The notes under the pieces: model-generated
What the model saw: the letters and a program-made list of their open reading frames with translations, nothing else
What the model was told of the DNA's origin: nothing
Databases searched by the model: none
Program-made: the position numbers and the translations under genes
DNA from: Niastella yeongjuensis
GTDB lineage: Bacteria > Bacteroidota > Bacteroidia > Chitinophagales > Chitinophagaceae
NCBI RefSeq assembly: GCF_900110245.1
Contig: NZ_FOCZ01000020.1
Span: 1-64,000 of the forward strand
Reading direction: 5' to 3'
Length of the DNA: 64,000 nt
In this document: one piece after another, positions 44,901 through 52,255 of the stretch
Numbering within the stretch: position 1 is the stretch's first letter
Layout of the letters: every line of letters begins with the position of its first letter

Positions 44901-45942
44901 AAACAGAGCCGCCACTAAACTGGATGGCACTCAAGGTTGGTACTGTTGGATTCTGCCCGGAAATCTGGTTTACATCAGTTTGTTCAAAATAAGAATCGCC
45001 CACTAACCCTTTTAAATATTTCCGATAATCATCCTCGGTGTCGTCTTCCCAAAACCACGAATCGTCGTCCCTGCCCCTGTCCCAAACGGTTGCAGTTTGG
45101 GTGACATAATCCGCATTTATGTACCGGCTGCCATAGGTAAACGAAATCTCATCTGTCTCGTCACCTGAAATAATTTTTGTCAGGTACCACGCAGTAGTTA
45201 CCAACCCAAGCTTTCCTAATTCCGTATCGGTACTCGGGGTAGATTCCAATGCATTCCCTGTTGATGCATCAATTTTTCCAAATCTATATTTGGTACCATC
45301 AACATCAGTTATATCAACGCATTCATAATAACCATTGCTTCCCGGATTTGACAATTCAATTTTGAGCGATTCCATAGGAATAAGCATCGGCACCTTTATC
45401 CCATTCACATTCTTCAAAATAAAATGCCCGTGTTTCCCATTTGGTAAACTATAATTAAAAACATCAAACTCACTATCGTAAAAAGGCATGGGAATCCCTG
45501 ATATTTTTCCATCAGGGCATGCGCTGTATAGTTCCTCATAGGATGGCTCCCCCCTATTGGGGTCTATCGCGTAAGGGGCAAGATTGTACCATTCATCAGG
45601 CGCTCCCTTCACGGTACGTGTAACCAGGCCGCCGCAATTCACGGTCCAACGTATGCCCAGTGTTTCATTTACTTCATTGGCCATTCTCCCTGATGCATGG
45701 AAACCCAGTGTTACAGGAAGGGAAAGTTTTTTTCCGGTAATTGTATGAAGTGGAATGGTAATGTCAGTCAGGCCGGTATAATCAGTCATTGGATAATCCC
45801 CGTACCGCGTGAATGCCTGGGACTGGGGAGAAGGCTGTATCACAGCGGGCAGGTTATAAGCTGGTTGTCCATTAGCGTTATTAATGAATAATAGGAATAA
45901 GATATAAATAATTAACGGGCATCGCTTGATTGAGTGCAACAT
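41995..45942 (-). CDS. Secreted YD-repeat/DUF5977 protein, paralogue 3
   Basis: 1,315 aa; signal peptide (LIIYILFLLFINNANGQ), N-terminal region with YGDYPMTDYTGLTDITIPLH, YD motif near residue 1000, three DUF5977-type repeats (about 1030-1217; the third is NDCQPGFTGETYSYIVYANT) and a C-terminal beta domain (VPAGTYDVTFWPNDSGSGWH). It is the last gene of the first operon, 45 bp after the thioredoxin-fold gene. The leader of the next operon follows it. Confidence 0.8.
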   Translation of the reverse strand: MLHSIKRCPLIIYILFLLFINNANGQPAYNLPAVIQPSPQSQAFTRYGDYPMTDYTGLTDITIPLHTITGKKLSLPVTLGFHASGRMANEVNETLGIRWTVNCGGLVTRTVKGAPDEWYNLAPYAIDPNRGEPSYEELYSACPDGKISGIPMPFYDSEFDVFNYSLPNGKHGHFILKNVNGIKVPMLIPMESLKIELSNPGSNGYYECVDITDVDGTKYRFGKIDASTGNALESTPSTDTELGKLGLVTTAWYLTKIISGDETDEISFTYGSRYINADYVTQTATVWDRGRDDDSWFWEDDTEDDYRKYLKGLVGDSYFEQTDVNQISGQNPTVPTLSAIQFSGGSVSFNYTVVNFYDRLLTEMIVNKESIPIKKVKFATSRHAGEPDLFYLDGLSFYGEDPSLVNEKYNFSYYEPGSTWMPARGVESLASKDWWGYFGPYMYQLPQRYVHILPIYGIRTYDRYIGFNVGRDGIEDYKKIGMLKTINYPTGGQTEFVYEGNRYDFTPYYTPIQNPATLEGPGLRIKEVISRPGNGGKDIHKIYKYGVYEDGRGHINELLRPGSRSREDMMVAEGNCMHFWTWLVPHSDPPQYGGENQTGYRTRDYFSDPYISFDLSGIQIKYDAVSEYLVEGDVPQQKTTNSYSWSDDEEVSNYIVNDHDQQLEYPRKYSQPEFAWYTPVLSNKSIYKYTNGQFNILRNEAYQYTGGSGLDDEAWDMPTYMHTNVIYSRPGSTRGSVDAMGWYNTAKAYHFGNCSIYGYGYRKYTTGKQELAQSIIEEYTPNGVIRTEKNFEYDNDWLLKSEEQINSKNELVKTTYSHPHDFPGVPVYYQMGQKNIIAPVVEATTTVNGIQTKKTVTNFYSPSTKVFVPLSIENQTGSKPQEVIATFNRYDNMGHILEQQKANNVKEVYLWGYQSRYPVAKILNSTFDAAISIVPQYLLDGATGNGDDVSFRNTLNLLRQNLPGALVETYTYKPFVGMTSSTDANGRTTYYEYDGFGRLIHLRDKDNNIVKKYCYNYTGQAESCPLSGNSAKSGTFIRSGCSAGNAGTPVTYTVPANTYFGPNADVLAQNDVNANGQAYANKNGACVIASYNVAKSQPFIKNNCVEGGFGSSVTYSVPANKYAAYSLDAANQLAQNEIDANGQNYANANGYCTWYNDEMSADFTRNDCQPGFTGETYSYIVYANTYSSTISKTAVTQLAQDEINDYGQYYANIYGSCQDLRSYLTLTNSGNHDCDVSLYNYEKDTIYSVNIPPGGEIPYAVPAGTYDVTFWPNDSGSGWHFYSVAGSYFATGQGSMTFTGVYLQLGTAGGYISID

Positions 45943-45987
45943 ATTATTTCAGTTAGCTTGAGCTCGTGAAAATGGTTGTTCTGTTCG

Positions 45988-46530
45988 TTAAGGATTCTTT
46001 CTCTGTGGTTTTGTAAGGATCTTTTCCATTAATGGATGGGCAGGGGTAAGATTTGCACCCATTACAGCATACAACTCGCCGCTTTCATCTACAAAGAACT
46101 TGGAACCCACTCCTCTTACATCCTGGTCAAAATGGCGGTTCTGTTCTTTATGCGTGAGCCATTGAAAAAGTGCGGACTGCTGCGCACCTTTATTCACATT
46201 CATTCCTTCAGAAATGAGGATATGCGCATCCTTATACAGGCCTTTCAGCTTATCTGCATCCGCGGTTTTAAATCCGGCTTCTATTGAAGGGACTCCAACT
46301 ATAACCAATGTACTCCGGTATTTATCCTGCAATTCAGCAAGCTGGCTAGCCCTAACTGTGGTATCCTCAGCGGAAAGGGACAGTACTACAAAAAGCACCT
46401 TTTTCCCTTTGTATTGGTTTAGATCCAGACTATTCCCATCAAGGGCCTTAACGGCCACACTGTAAATATCACCTGAAGGGCTAAAAGAAAGTAAAACAGT
46501 CAATGCGATCAAACTAAAGAAATGTTTCAT
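45988..46530 (-). CDS. Exported thioredoxin/GPx-fold protein lacking the catalytic Cys
   Basis: A 180-aa protein with a signal peptide (MKHFFSLIALTVLLSFS). The mature part follows the glutathione peroxidase/thioredoxin plan: LDLNQYKGKKVLFVVLSLSA, SQLAELQDKYRSTLVIVGVP, and VGSKFFVDESGELYAVMG. Where peroxidases have a catalytic Cys or Sec after the first strand, this protein has LSLSAEDTT, and no CxxC exists. So it is probably not a redox enzyme but a folded partner. It is set tightly between paralogues 4 (27 bp) and 3 (45 bp), which suggests it acts with them. Confidence 0.65.
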   Translation of the reverse strand: MKHFFSLIALTVLLSFSPSGDIYSVAVKALDGNSLDLNQYKGKKVLFVVLSLSAEDTTVRASQLAELQDKYRSTLVIVGVPSIEAGFKTADADKLKGLYKDAHILISEGMNVNKGAQQSALFQWLTHKEQNRHFDQDVRGVGSKFFVDESGELYAVMGANLTPAHPLMEKILTKPQRKNP

Positions 46531-46557
46531 AAATTTTATTTATTGTTTTATAGTTCA

Positions 46558-49500
46558 TTAATTAATATCAATGGAGTTACAGTACATATCTGCATCCGGT
46601 CCGAAGTATACTCCGGAGACGGTGACGGCGTTAAAACCAGAGTTGGTGTTACCACAGCCCACGCTATAGAAGTGAGAACTGCTGCCCGAATCATCCGGGA
46701 AAAAAGTAACATCATACGTCCCTGGGGGAATAGCAACCGGAAAACCGCTTCGGTAAGGCGGAATATTTACAAAATAATATTCATCTTTGGCGGCATTATA
46801 GAAGGACACATCAAAATCATACCCTTCCGAATTGTTGAATAGAACATCCACCGTATTTATAATGCAGGACCCATTCGCGTTGGCATAGGCTTGTCCGTTG
46901 TCAATTAAATCAGCAAATGCTTGCGCATAAGCATCGTCATAACTAATGGTAGAACTGTACTTATTTTCCGGAACTATGTATTGGACCGTGGTACCCCTGC
47001 TGCCACTCGGGCAATCATTTTTATCAGGGTTTACTGACATCATTGGACTATACCACCTGCATTCACCATGTGCATTGGCATAAGCCTGTCCATTTGCATT
47101 TGCTTCGTTCGATGCCTTGTTGTATGCATCACCCAGACTGATGGTTGAACTATACTTGTTTGCCGGGACCACATAATCTACATAACTGCCAACTGCAAGG
47201 CTGGGGCAATCGTTCTTTTGAAACCCGAAGGCCCACTGCTTATTATACCAGGTACAATAACCATTGTTATTCGCATAGTTCTGGCCATTGGCATCAAGAT
47301 CGTTTTGAGCTAACTGATCAGCGATTTGCTGGGTGTATGAAGTGTATTTGCCGTCAGGCACCGTATAAGTAACTGACGAACCAACTCCTCCATCGATACA
47401 ATTATTCTTTGTAAAGGTCCCGCTCTTTGCTACACTATAGCGGGTGATCACGCAAGGCCCGTTTTGATTGGCATATACCTGTCCGTTTGCATTGACATCA
47501 TTTTGCGCCAGCACCTCTGCATTGGGACCAAAATAGGTATTGGCCGGAACGGTATAGGTAATCGGTGCGCCAATATTTCCGACGGTACAACCCTGTTTAT
47601 AAAAAGTCCCGCTTTTTGCCGTGTTGCCTCCTGTTAAAGGACAGGATTCCGATTGCCCGGCGTAGTTGTAACAGAACTTCTTTAAAATATTATTGTCCTT
47701 GTCCCGGAGATGGATAAGCCGGCCAACCCCATCATATTCGTAATAAGTAGTACGGCCGTTGGCGTCGCTTGAACTGGTCATACCAATAAAAGGCTTATAC
47801 GTGTACGTTTCAACCAATGCACCAGGTATATTACGAAGATTATTTAAATGCGCCCTCAATGTCGCATCGTCTCCATTACCCGTAGCGCCGTCCAACACAC
47901 CTTGTGAGATATATGTATTGGCAATATCATAAGTAGTGTTCAAGATCTTAGCCACCGGATACCGTGACTGATATCCCCATAAATACACTTCCTTTACATT
48001 ATTGGCTTTTTGCTGCTCCTGCACATGGCCCATGTTATCATACCGGTTAAATGTGGCAATTACCTCCTGTGGTTGATTCCCCGTTTGATTTTCTATGGAT
48101 TGAGGCACAAAGACACCCGATGACGGATTGTAATAGTTGGTGACCGTCTTTTTTGTTTGAACCCCATTGACAGTAGTGGTAGCTTCAATTACCGGGGAAA
48201 TTATATTTTTCTGGATCATTCCATTGTAAACCGGCACAGCGGGCAAGTCGAATGGATATTTATATGTTGTTTTTACCAGTTCATTTTTACTATTAAGCCC
48301 TTCTTCGCTTCTTGTAAAATAAGTGGGATTGTCATAACTAAATATTTTATCTGTTTTGATTATTCCATTAGGCGTGTACTCTTCAACTATAGTATGCTCC
48401 AGGAACTGCTTGCCGGTTGTGTATTTACGAAATCCATAACCGTACACGTTGCAATCATACTGGTGATAATCCCTGGCGGTATTTTTCCACCCAGTATAGT
48501 CAACCCCCGGGTCCAGCATACCATGAGCTGGTCTTGTATAGATCACATTGGTATGCATATAGGTGGGCATATCCCAGGCTTCGTTTAAATAACTAAAACC
48601 CATTGAATAACCGTAAGACTCATTTCTGATTTTGCTAAACTGGCCATTATCGTATTTGTAGATAGCTTTATTACTCAACACAGGCGTAAGCCATGCCATT
48701 TCCGGATTGGCAAATTTCCTGGGATTAAAAATAAGCCGGTTATAGTCATTCACTATGAAGTCGCTTATCTGCTCGTCGTCATGCCAGCTATAGCTATTGG
48801 TAGTTTTTTGTTTAGGAACTTCGTCTTCTATCAAATATTCACTAACCGCATCGTATTTTATTTGTGTGCCTGATAAATCAAAACTTATATAAGGATCACT
48901 AAAATAATTACGGGTCCGGTAGCCTGTCTGACTTTCTCCTCCCCATTGTGGCGGATTCGTACCTGAAACATGCCAGGTCCAAAAATGCATGCAGTTACCT
49001 TCTGCCACCATCAAATTAGCGCGTGATGCCGATCCCGGACGCAAGACCTCATTTATATACCCTCTTCCATCTTCATAAGTGCCATATTTGTACACCTTGT
49101 GAATATTTTTACCTCCATTACCGGGTTTTGAGATAACCTCTTTTATCCGCAAACCAGGTCCCTGTAAGAGTGCCGGATTTTCGATAGGCGTATAATAACC
49201 AGCATAATCATACTGGTTCGCTTCATAAACAAATTCAGTTTCCCCCCCGGTAGGATACGTAATAGTCTTTAGCATCCCTACTTGTTTATCTTCGTCTCCG
49301 TCTCTGTTAATCTGTCCGGGATCATAACCAATAACCTTGTCCGGAAAACTAGGACTCGAGGGACCAATGGGCGACATGTCTACCGTTCTTTGCGGCAGCA
49401 GTTGATGAGTAGGACAATAATACCCCCACCAATCCTTATATCCGGCCGAGATGTAATCAGGAGATAAAGAATTAACAGACCCTGGTTCGTAATAACTGAA

Positions 49501-50724
49501 ATTATATTTTTCATTGACCAGGTTCTGATTTTCCCCATAAAAAGATACATTATCAAGATAGAAAAGGTCAGGTTCACCGGTATGTTTGGAGGTGCTGAAT
49601 TGGACTTTTTTATATGGAACGGACTCCTTTTTCACTGTCATTTCCGTCAACAATTGATCATGGGGACTTGCCTGCGCATAATTAAATGTAACAGAACCGC
49701 CATTGAACTGAATGCCACTCACAGTAGGTACGATTGGAATATTACTGCCGAAACTAACGTCAACGCCGGTCCATTCATAATGTGAAGAAACTAAAAGGTT
49801 CAGTAAATACATTGAATATTGATCATCTTCAGCATCCCAAAACCACGAATCGTCGCTTCTGCCTCTATCGAAAATGGTTGCAGACTGGGAGGCATAATAT
49901 TGAAAAACGTATCGACTGGTATAAGACAAGGAAATTTCATCTGTCCCGTCACTTGAAATGATTTTCGACAGGTACCACGCAGTAGGCACCTCGCCAAGGG
50001 TTCCTGTCTGCCTATCATAATCCGGCGTAGTTTCAATTGCATTTCCTGTCAATGCATCTATTTTTCCGAATCTGTATAGGGTACCGTCAACATCGGTTAT
50101 ATTGATATACTCATAATAACCCGAGCTATTTCCAGCTTTTGCAAATTCAATTTTGAGCGGCTCCAGGGGAATGAACATCGGCACCTTTTGCCCGTTCTCA
50201 TTTTTCAAAACAAAATGACCGTTTTTCCCATTGGGCAAACTGTAACTAAAAATATCGAACTCACTATCGTAAAATGGGCCATCAAATTTTCCATCAGGAC
50301 ACGCGCTGTATAATTCATCATAAGTAGGCGGTGAACTATTGAGGGGAATAGTGTAAGGAGTAAGCATGTTCCATTCATCGGGTGCGCCCTTCACCGTACG
50401 GGTTATAAGGCCGCCGCAATTCATGGTCCAACGAATACCCAGCGTACCGTTTATTTCGTTTGCCATTCTGCCAGATGAATGGAAACTCATCGTTATAGGC
50501 AGGGAAAGTTTTTTACCGGTAACCGTGTGAATAGGAACAGTGATATCGGTCAGCCCGGTATAATCCGACATGGGGTAGTCTCCGTACCTGGTAAAAGCCT
50601 GCGACTGAGGAGAAGGCTTAAGCACCGGTGGCAGATTATAGGTGGGCTGGCCAGTTGCATTGGTAACTAATAATAACAATAAGGCATAAAAGACCAGCGA
50701 AAATCGTTTGGTTGCGTGCAACAT
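46558..50724 (-). CDS. Secreted YD-repeat/DUF5977 protein, paralogue 4 (four repeats)
   Basis: The longest paralogue, 1,388 aa. Signal peptide (LVFYALLLLLVTNATGQ), N-terminal region (YGDYPMSDYTGLTDITVPIH), YD motif near residue 1000, then four DUF5977-type repeats (about 1028-1285), the extra unit being NDCPSGSRGTTVQYIVPENK. The repeats differ more from each other than the first two repeats differ between paralogues. The C-terminal beta domain is IPPGTYDVTFFPDDSGSSSH. First gene of the first operon, directly behind the leader at 50725. Confidence 0.8.
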   Translation of the reverse strand: MLHATKRFSLVFYALLLLLVTNATGQPTYNLPPVLKPSPQSQAFTRYGDYPMSDYTGLTDITVPIHTVTGKKLSLPITMSFHSSGRMANEINGTLGIRWTMNCGGLITRTVKGAPDEWNMLTPYTIPLNSSPPTYDELYSACPDGKFDGPFYDSEFDIFSYSLPNGKNGHFVLKNENGQKVPMFIPLEPLKIEFAKAGNSSGYYEYINITDVDGTLYRFGKIDALTGNAIETTPDYDRQTGTLGEVPTAWYLSKIISSDGTDEISLSYTSRYVFQYYASQSATIFDRGRSDDSWFWDAEDDQYSMYLLNLLVSSHYEWTGVDVSFGSNIPIVPTVSGIQFNGGSVTFNYAQASPHDQLLTEMTVKKESVPYKKVQFSTSKHTGEPDLFYLDNVSFYGENQNLVNEKYNFSYYEPGSVNSLSPDYISAGYKDWWGYYCPTHQLLPQRTVDMSPIGPSSPSFPDKVIGYDPGQINRDGDEDKQVGMLKTITYPTGGETEFVYEANQYDYAGYYTPIENPALLQGPGLRIKEVISKPGNGGKNIHKVYKYGTYEDGRGYINEVLRPGSASRANLMVAEGNCMHFWTWHVSGTNPPQWGGESQTGYRTRNYFSDPYISFDLSGTQIKYDAVSEYLIEDEVPKQKTTNSYSWHDDEQISDFIVNDYNRLIFNPRKFANPEMAWLTPVLSNKAIYKYDNGQFSKIRNESYGYSMGFSYLNEAWDMPTYMHTNVIYTRPAHGMLDPGVDYTGWKNTARDYHQYDCNVYGYGFRKYTTGKQFLEHTIVEEYTPNGIIKTDKIFSYDNPTYFTRSEEGLNSKNELVKTTYKYPFDLPAVPVYNGMIQKNIISPVIEATTTVNGVQTKKTVTNYYNPSSGVFVPQSIENQTGNQPQEVIATFNRYDNMGHVQEQQKANNVKEVYLWGYQSRYPVAKILNTTYDIANTYISQGVLDGATGNGDDATLRAHLNNLRNIPGALVETYTYKPFIGMTSSSDANGRTTYYEYDGVGRLIHLRDKDNNILKKFCYNYAGQSESCPLTGGNTAKSGTFYKQGCTVGNIGAPITYTVPANTYFGPNAEVLAQNDVNANGQVYANQNGPCVITRYSVAKSGTFTKNNCIDGGVGSSVTYTVPDGKYTSYTQQIADQLAQNDLDANGQNYANNNGYCTWYNKQWAFGFQKNDCPSLAVGSYVDYVVPANKYSSTISLGDAYNKASNEANANGQAYANAHGECRWYSPMMSVNPDKNDCPSGSRGTTVQYIVPENKYSSTISYDDAYAQAFADLIDNGQAYANANGSCIINTVDVLFNNSEGYDFDVSFYNAAKDEYYFVNIPPYRSGFPVAIPPGTYDVTFFPDDSGSSSHFYSVGCGNTNSGFNAVTVSGVYFGPDADMYCNSIDIN

Positions 50725-51060
50725 ATTTTTCAGTTTGCTTGAGATCGGGTAAATGAAAGCCCTGTTCGCTGAAAGCGAATAAATTTTTGACGGCAGTAAT
50801 TGAAAGGGAAATCTGCAATTTTAGTTATCCCGGTGGGCTATCCTGTGTACGGACTGAGAAAAAGGAGCGGTAACATTTACAATCCAGGATAGCGAATGGT
50901 TTATGGCGCATGTTGGCAATGTTAGTTTGGCAAATCAGGTATTATAAGCGATTAAAGATAATTGTCTCTTTTTAAAAGCCTATATTAACTTTATAAGTGT
51001 GTAGTTTTTGACAATAGCCGTGTTATTTTAGCCGATAGACGTGTTATTGACAATTGTACA
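50725..51060 (-). promoter_or_regulatory. Conserved operon leader, copy 2
   Basis: It aligns with the leader at 41663 but has an insertion in the middle. The shared blocks, the candidate -7 box TATCTTTA and the phased sites occur in the same order. A small stem (TTCGC-TTTCA-GCGAA) lies about 40 bp before the ATG. It is the presumed promoter and 5' UTR of the operon 50724 to 41995. Confidence 0.6.
50993..51044 (+). promoter_or_regulatory. Triplet of phased ATAGACGTGT-type sites
   Basis: ATAAGTGTGT (50993), ATAGCCGTGT (51014) and ATAGACGTGT (51035), spaced exactly 21 and 21 bp. The order is the same as in the leader at 41892. The site nearest the gene ends 32 bp before the candidate -7 box, a normal position for an activator. 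Confidence 0.65.
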
Positions 51061-51143
51061 GTAAAAGTAAATAGCTCATCTGTGATGGAAAACAATTACC
51101 CATGGCTTTTAGTACCCGTGAATTTCCAGGGCAAAAAAACATT

Positions 51144-51542
51144 TCACGCCGCATTGATCTTCACCTGGTACAACAGGTTGCCTACATTGTTGCTGATGTC
51201 TTCTAAAATGAGCGCCTGCTCCTGGCGGCTGAGGGAATTGCGGCTGCCAAATACTTTTGCAAGGAGTTTTAGAAATGAAGTGTGGTCTACAGGAGTGAGC
51301 GTATGATCGAGGTAGGTGAAATGCTGCTGGTATTTATTCACCAGCTCATTGATGTACTCATTTTTCTGCTCGGCGGCATAACCTACCAAATGCGGGGTCA
51401 GGTCCTGGTAAAATTTCCACCAGGAATCAAATTCACCGTCATGGTCGCCCAGATTGCGGCTTCTGCCCCGCACTTCCGTCAACAGATTCCTGCCGGTATC
51501 TTCCAAATACTGTAATGACCTGATAAGATTATTTTCCTGCAT
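51144..51542 (-). CDS. Hypothetical helical protein (132 aa)
   Basis: A soluble, all-helical-looking protein (MQENNLIRSLQYLEDTGRNL and ALILEDISNNVGNLLYQVK). No motif is recognised. It begins 62 bp after the response regulator gene on the same strand and may be a third member of that operon. Confidence 0.6.
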   Translation of the reverse strand: MQENNLIRSLQYLEDTGRNLLTEVRGRSRNLGDHDGEFDSWWKFYQDLTPHLVGYAAEQKNEYINELVNKYQQHFTYLDHTLTPVDHTSFLKLLAKVFGSRNSLSRQEQALILEDISNNVGNLLYQVKINAA

Positions 51543-51604
51543 AAAAAAGGTATTGGGTAGGTCACTACGAATTTACCATTCCTGCCCAAGCTTTCCATCC
51601 TTTT

Positions 51605-52255
51605 TTAGCCCAATAATCCCATTTCCATGGCCACTTTTACCGCAGCCGTAATGCTTTTAACATTGAATTTTTGCATCAGGTTGCGACGATGCGTTTCTAC
51701 CGTAAGCGGACTTACATGCAGTTGCACGGCAATAGCTGCACTGGTTTGACCATCGGCCGCCAGTTTCAGTACTTCCTTTTCGCGTTTGGTGAGCGCAGGC
51801 AGCACCTGCCAGTCACGGGCCGAAGGCCTGGCCATGATCTCCCGGGCTTCGCGGCTGAAGGCGATTTGTCCGCTCAGCGCTTCATTGATGCAGGATACCA
51901 CTTCGCCGGCCGTACAGTTTTTGAGCAGGTAGCCGCTGGCCCCGTTCTGTAACATCCGCATAATGGTACTGCGTTCATTGTGGTTGCTGAAAGCCAGTAC
52001 GCAGGTATCGGGCGATAATGTTTTTACTTCCCGGCACAGATCGATCCCATTGATATCGGGCAGCGTAATGTCTATCAGCACAATGTCGGTGCCGGTACCT
52101 GCTTTCTTTATAAAGTTCAGGAATTCGCCGCCGGTACTGAAGCAGAGGGTACTTACATAATCATATGCCTGCATCAATACTTTTTGTAACCCTTCCAGTA
52201 CAATCGGGTGGTCATCGACTATAGCAATAGTTATCTTTTTCTTATCAGCCAACAT
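51605..52255 (-). CDS. NarL/LuxR-type response regulator
   Basis: A 216-aa two-component regulator when started at ATG 52255. The receiver domain has the acidic pair in IAIVDDHPIVLEGL, phospho-acceptor Asp62 in VLIDITLPDINGID and the conserved Lys in GYLLKNC. The C-terminal LuxR helix-turn-helix reads LTKREKEVLKLAADGQTSAA and VSPLTVETHRRNLMQKF. It overlaps the end of the kinase gene by about 10 bp, so the two are coupled and cognate. An ATG at 52264 is an alternative start. Confidence 0.9.
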   Translation of the reverse strand: MLADKKKITIAIVDDHPIVLEGLQKVLMQAYDYVSTLCFSTGGEFLNFIKKAGTGTDIVLIDITLPDINGIDLCREVKTLSPDTCVLAFSNHNERSTIMRMLQNGASGYLLKNCTAGEVVSCINEALSGQIAFSREAREIMARPSARDWQVLPALTKREKEVLKLAADGQTSAAIAVQLHVSPLTVETHRRNLMQKFNVKSITAAVKVAMEMGLLG

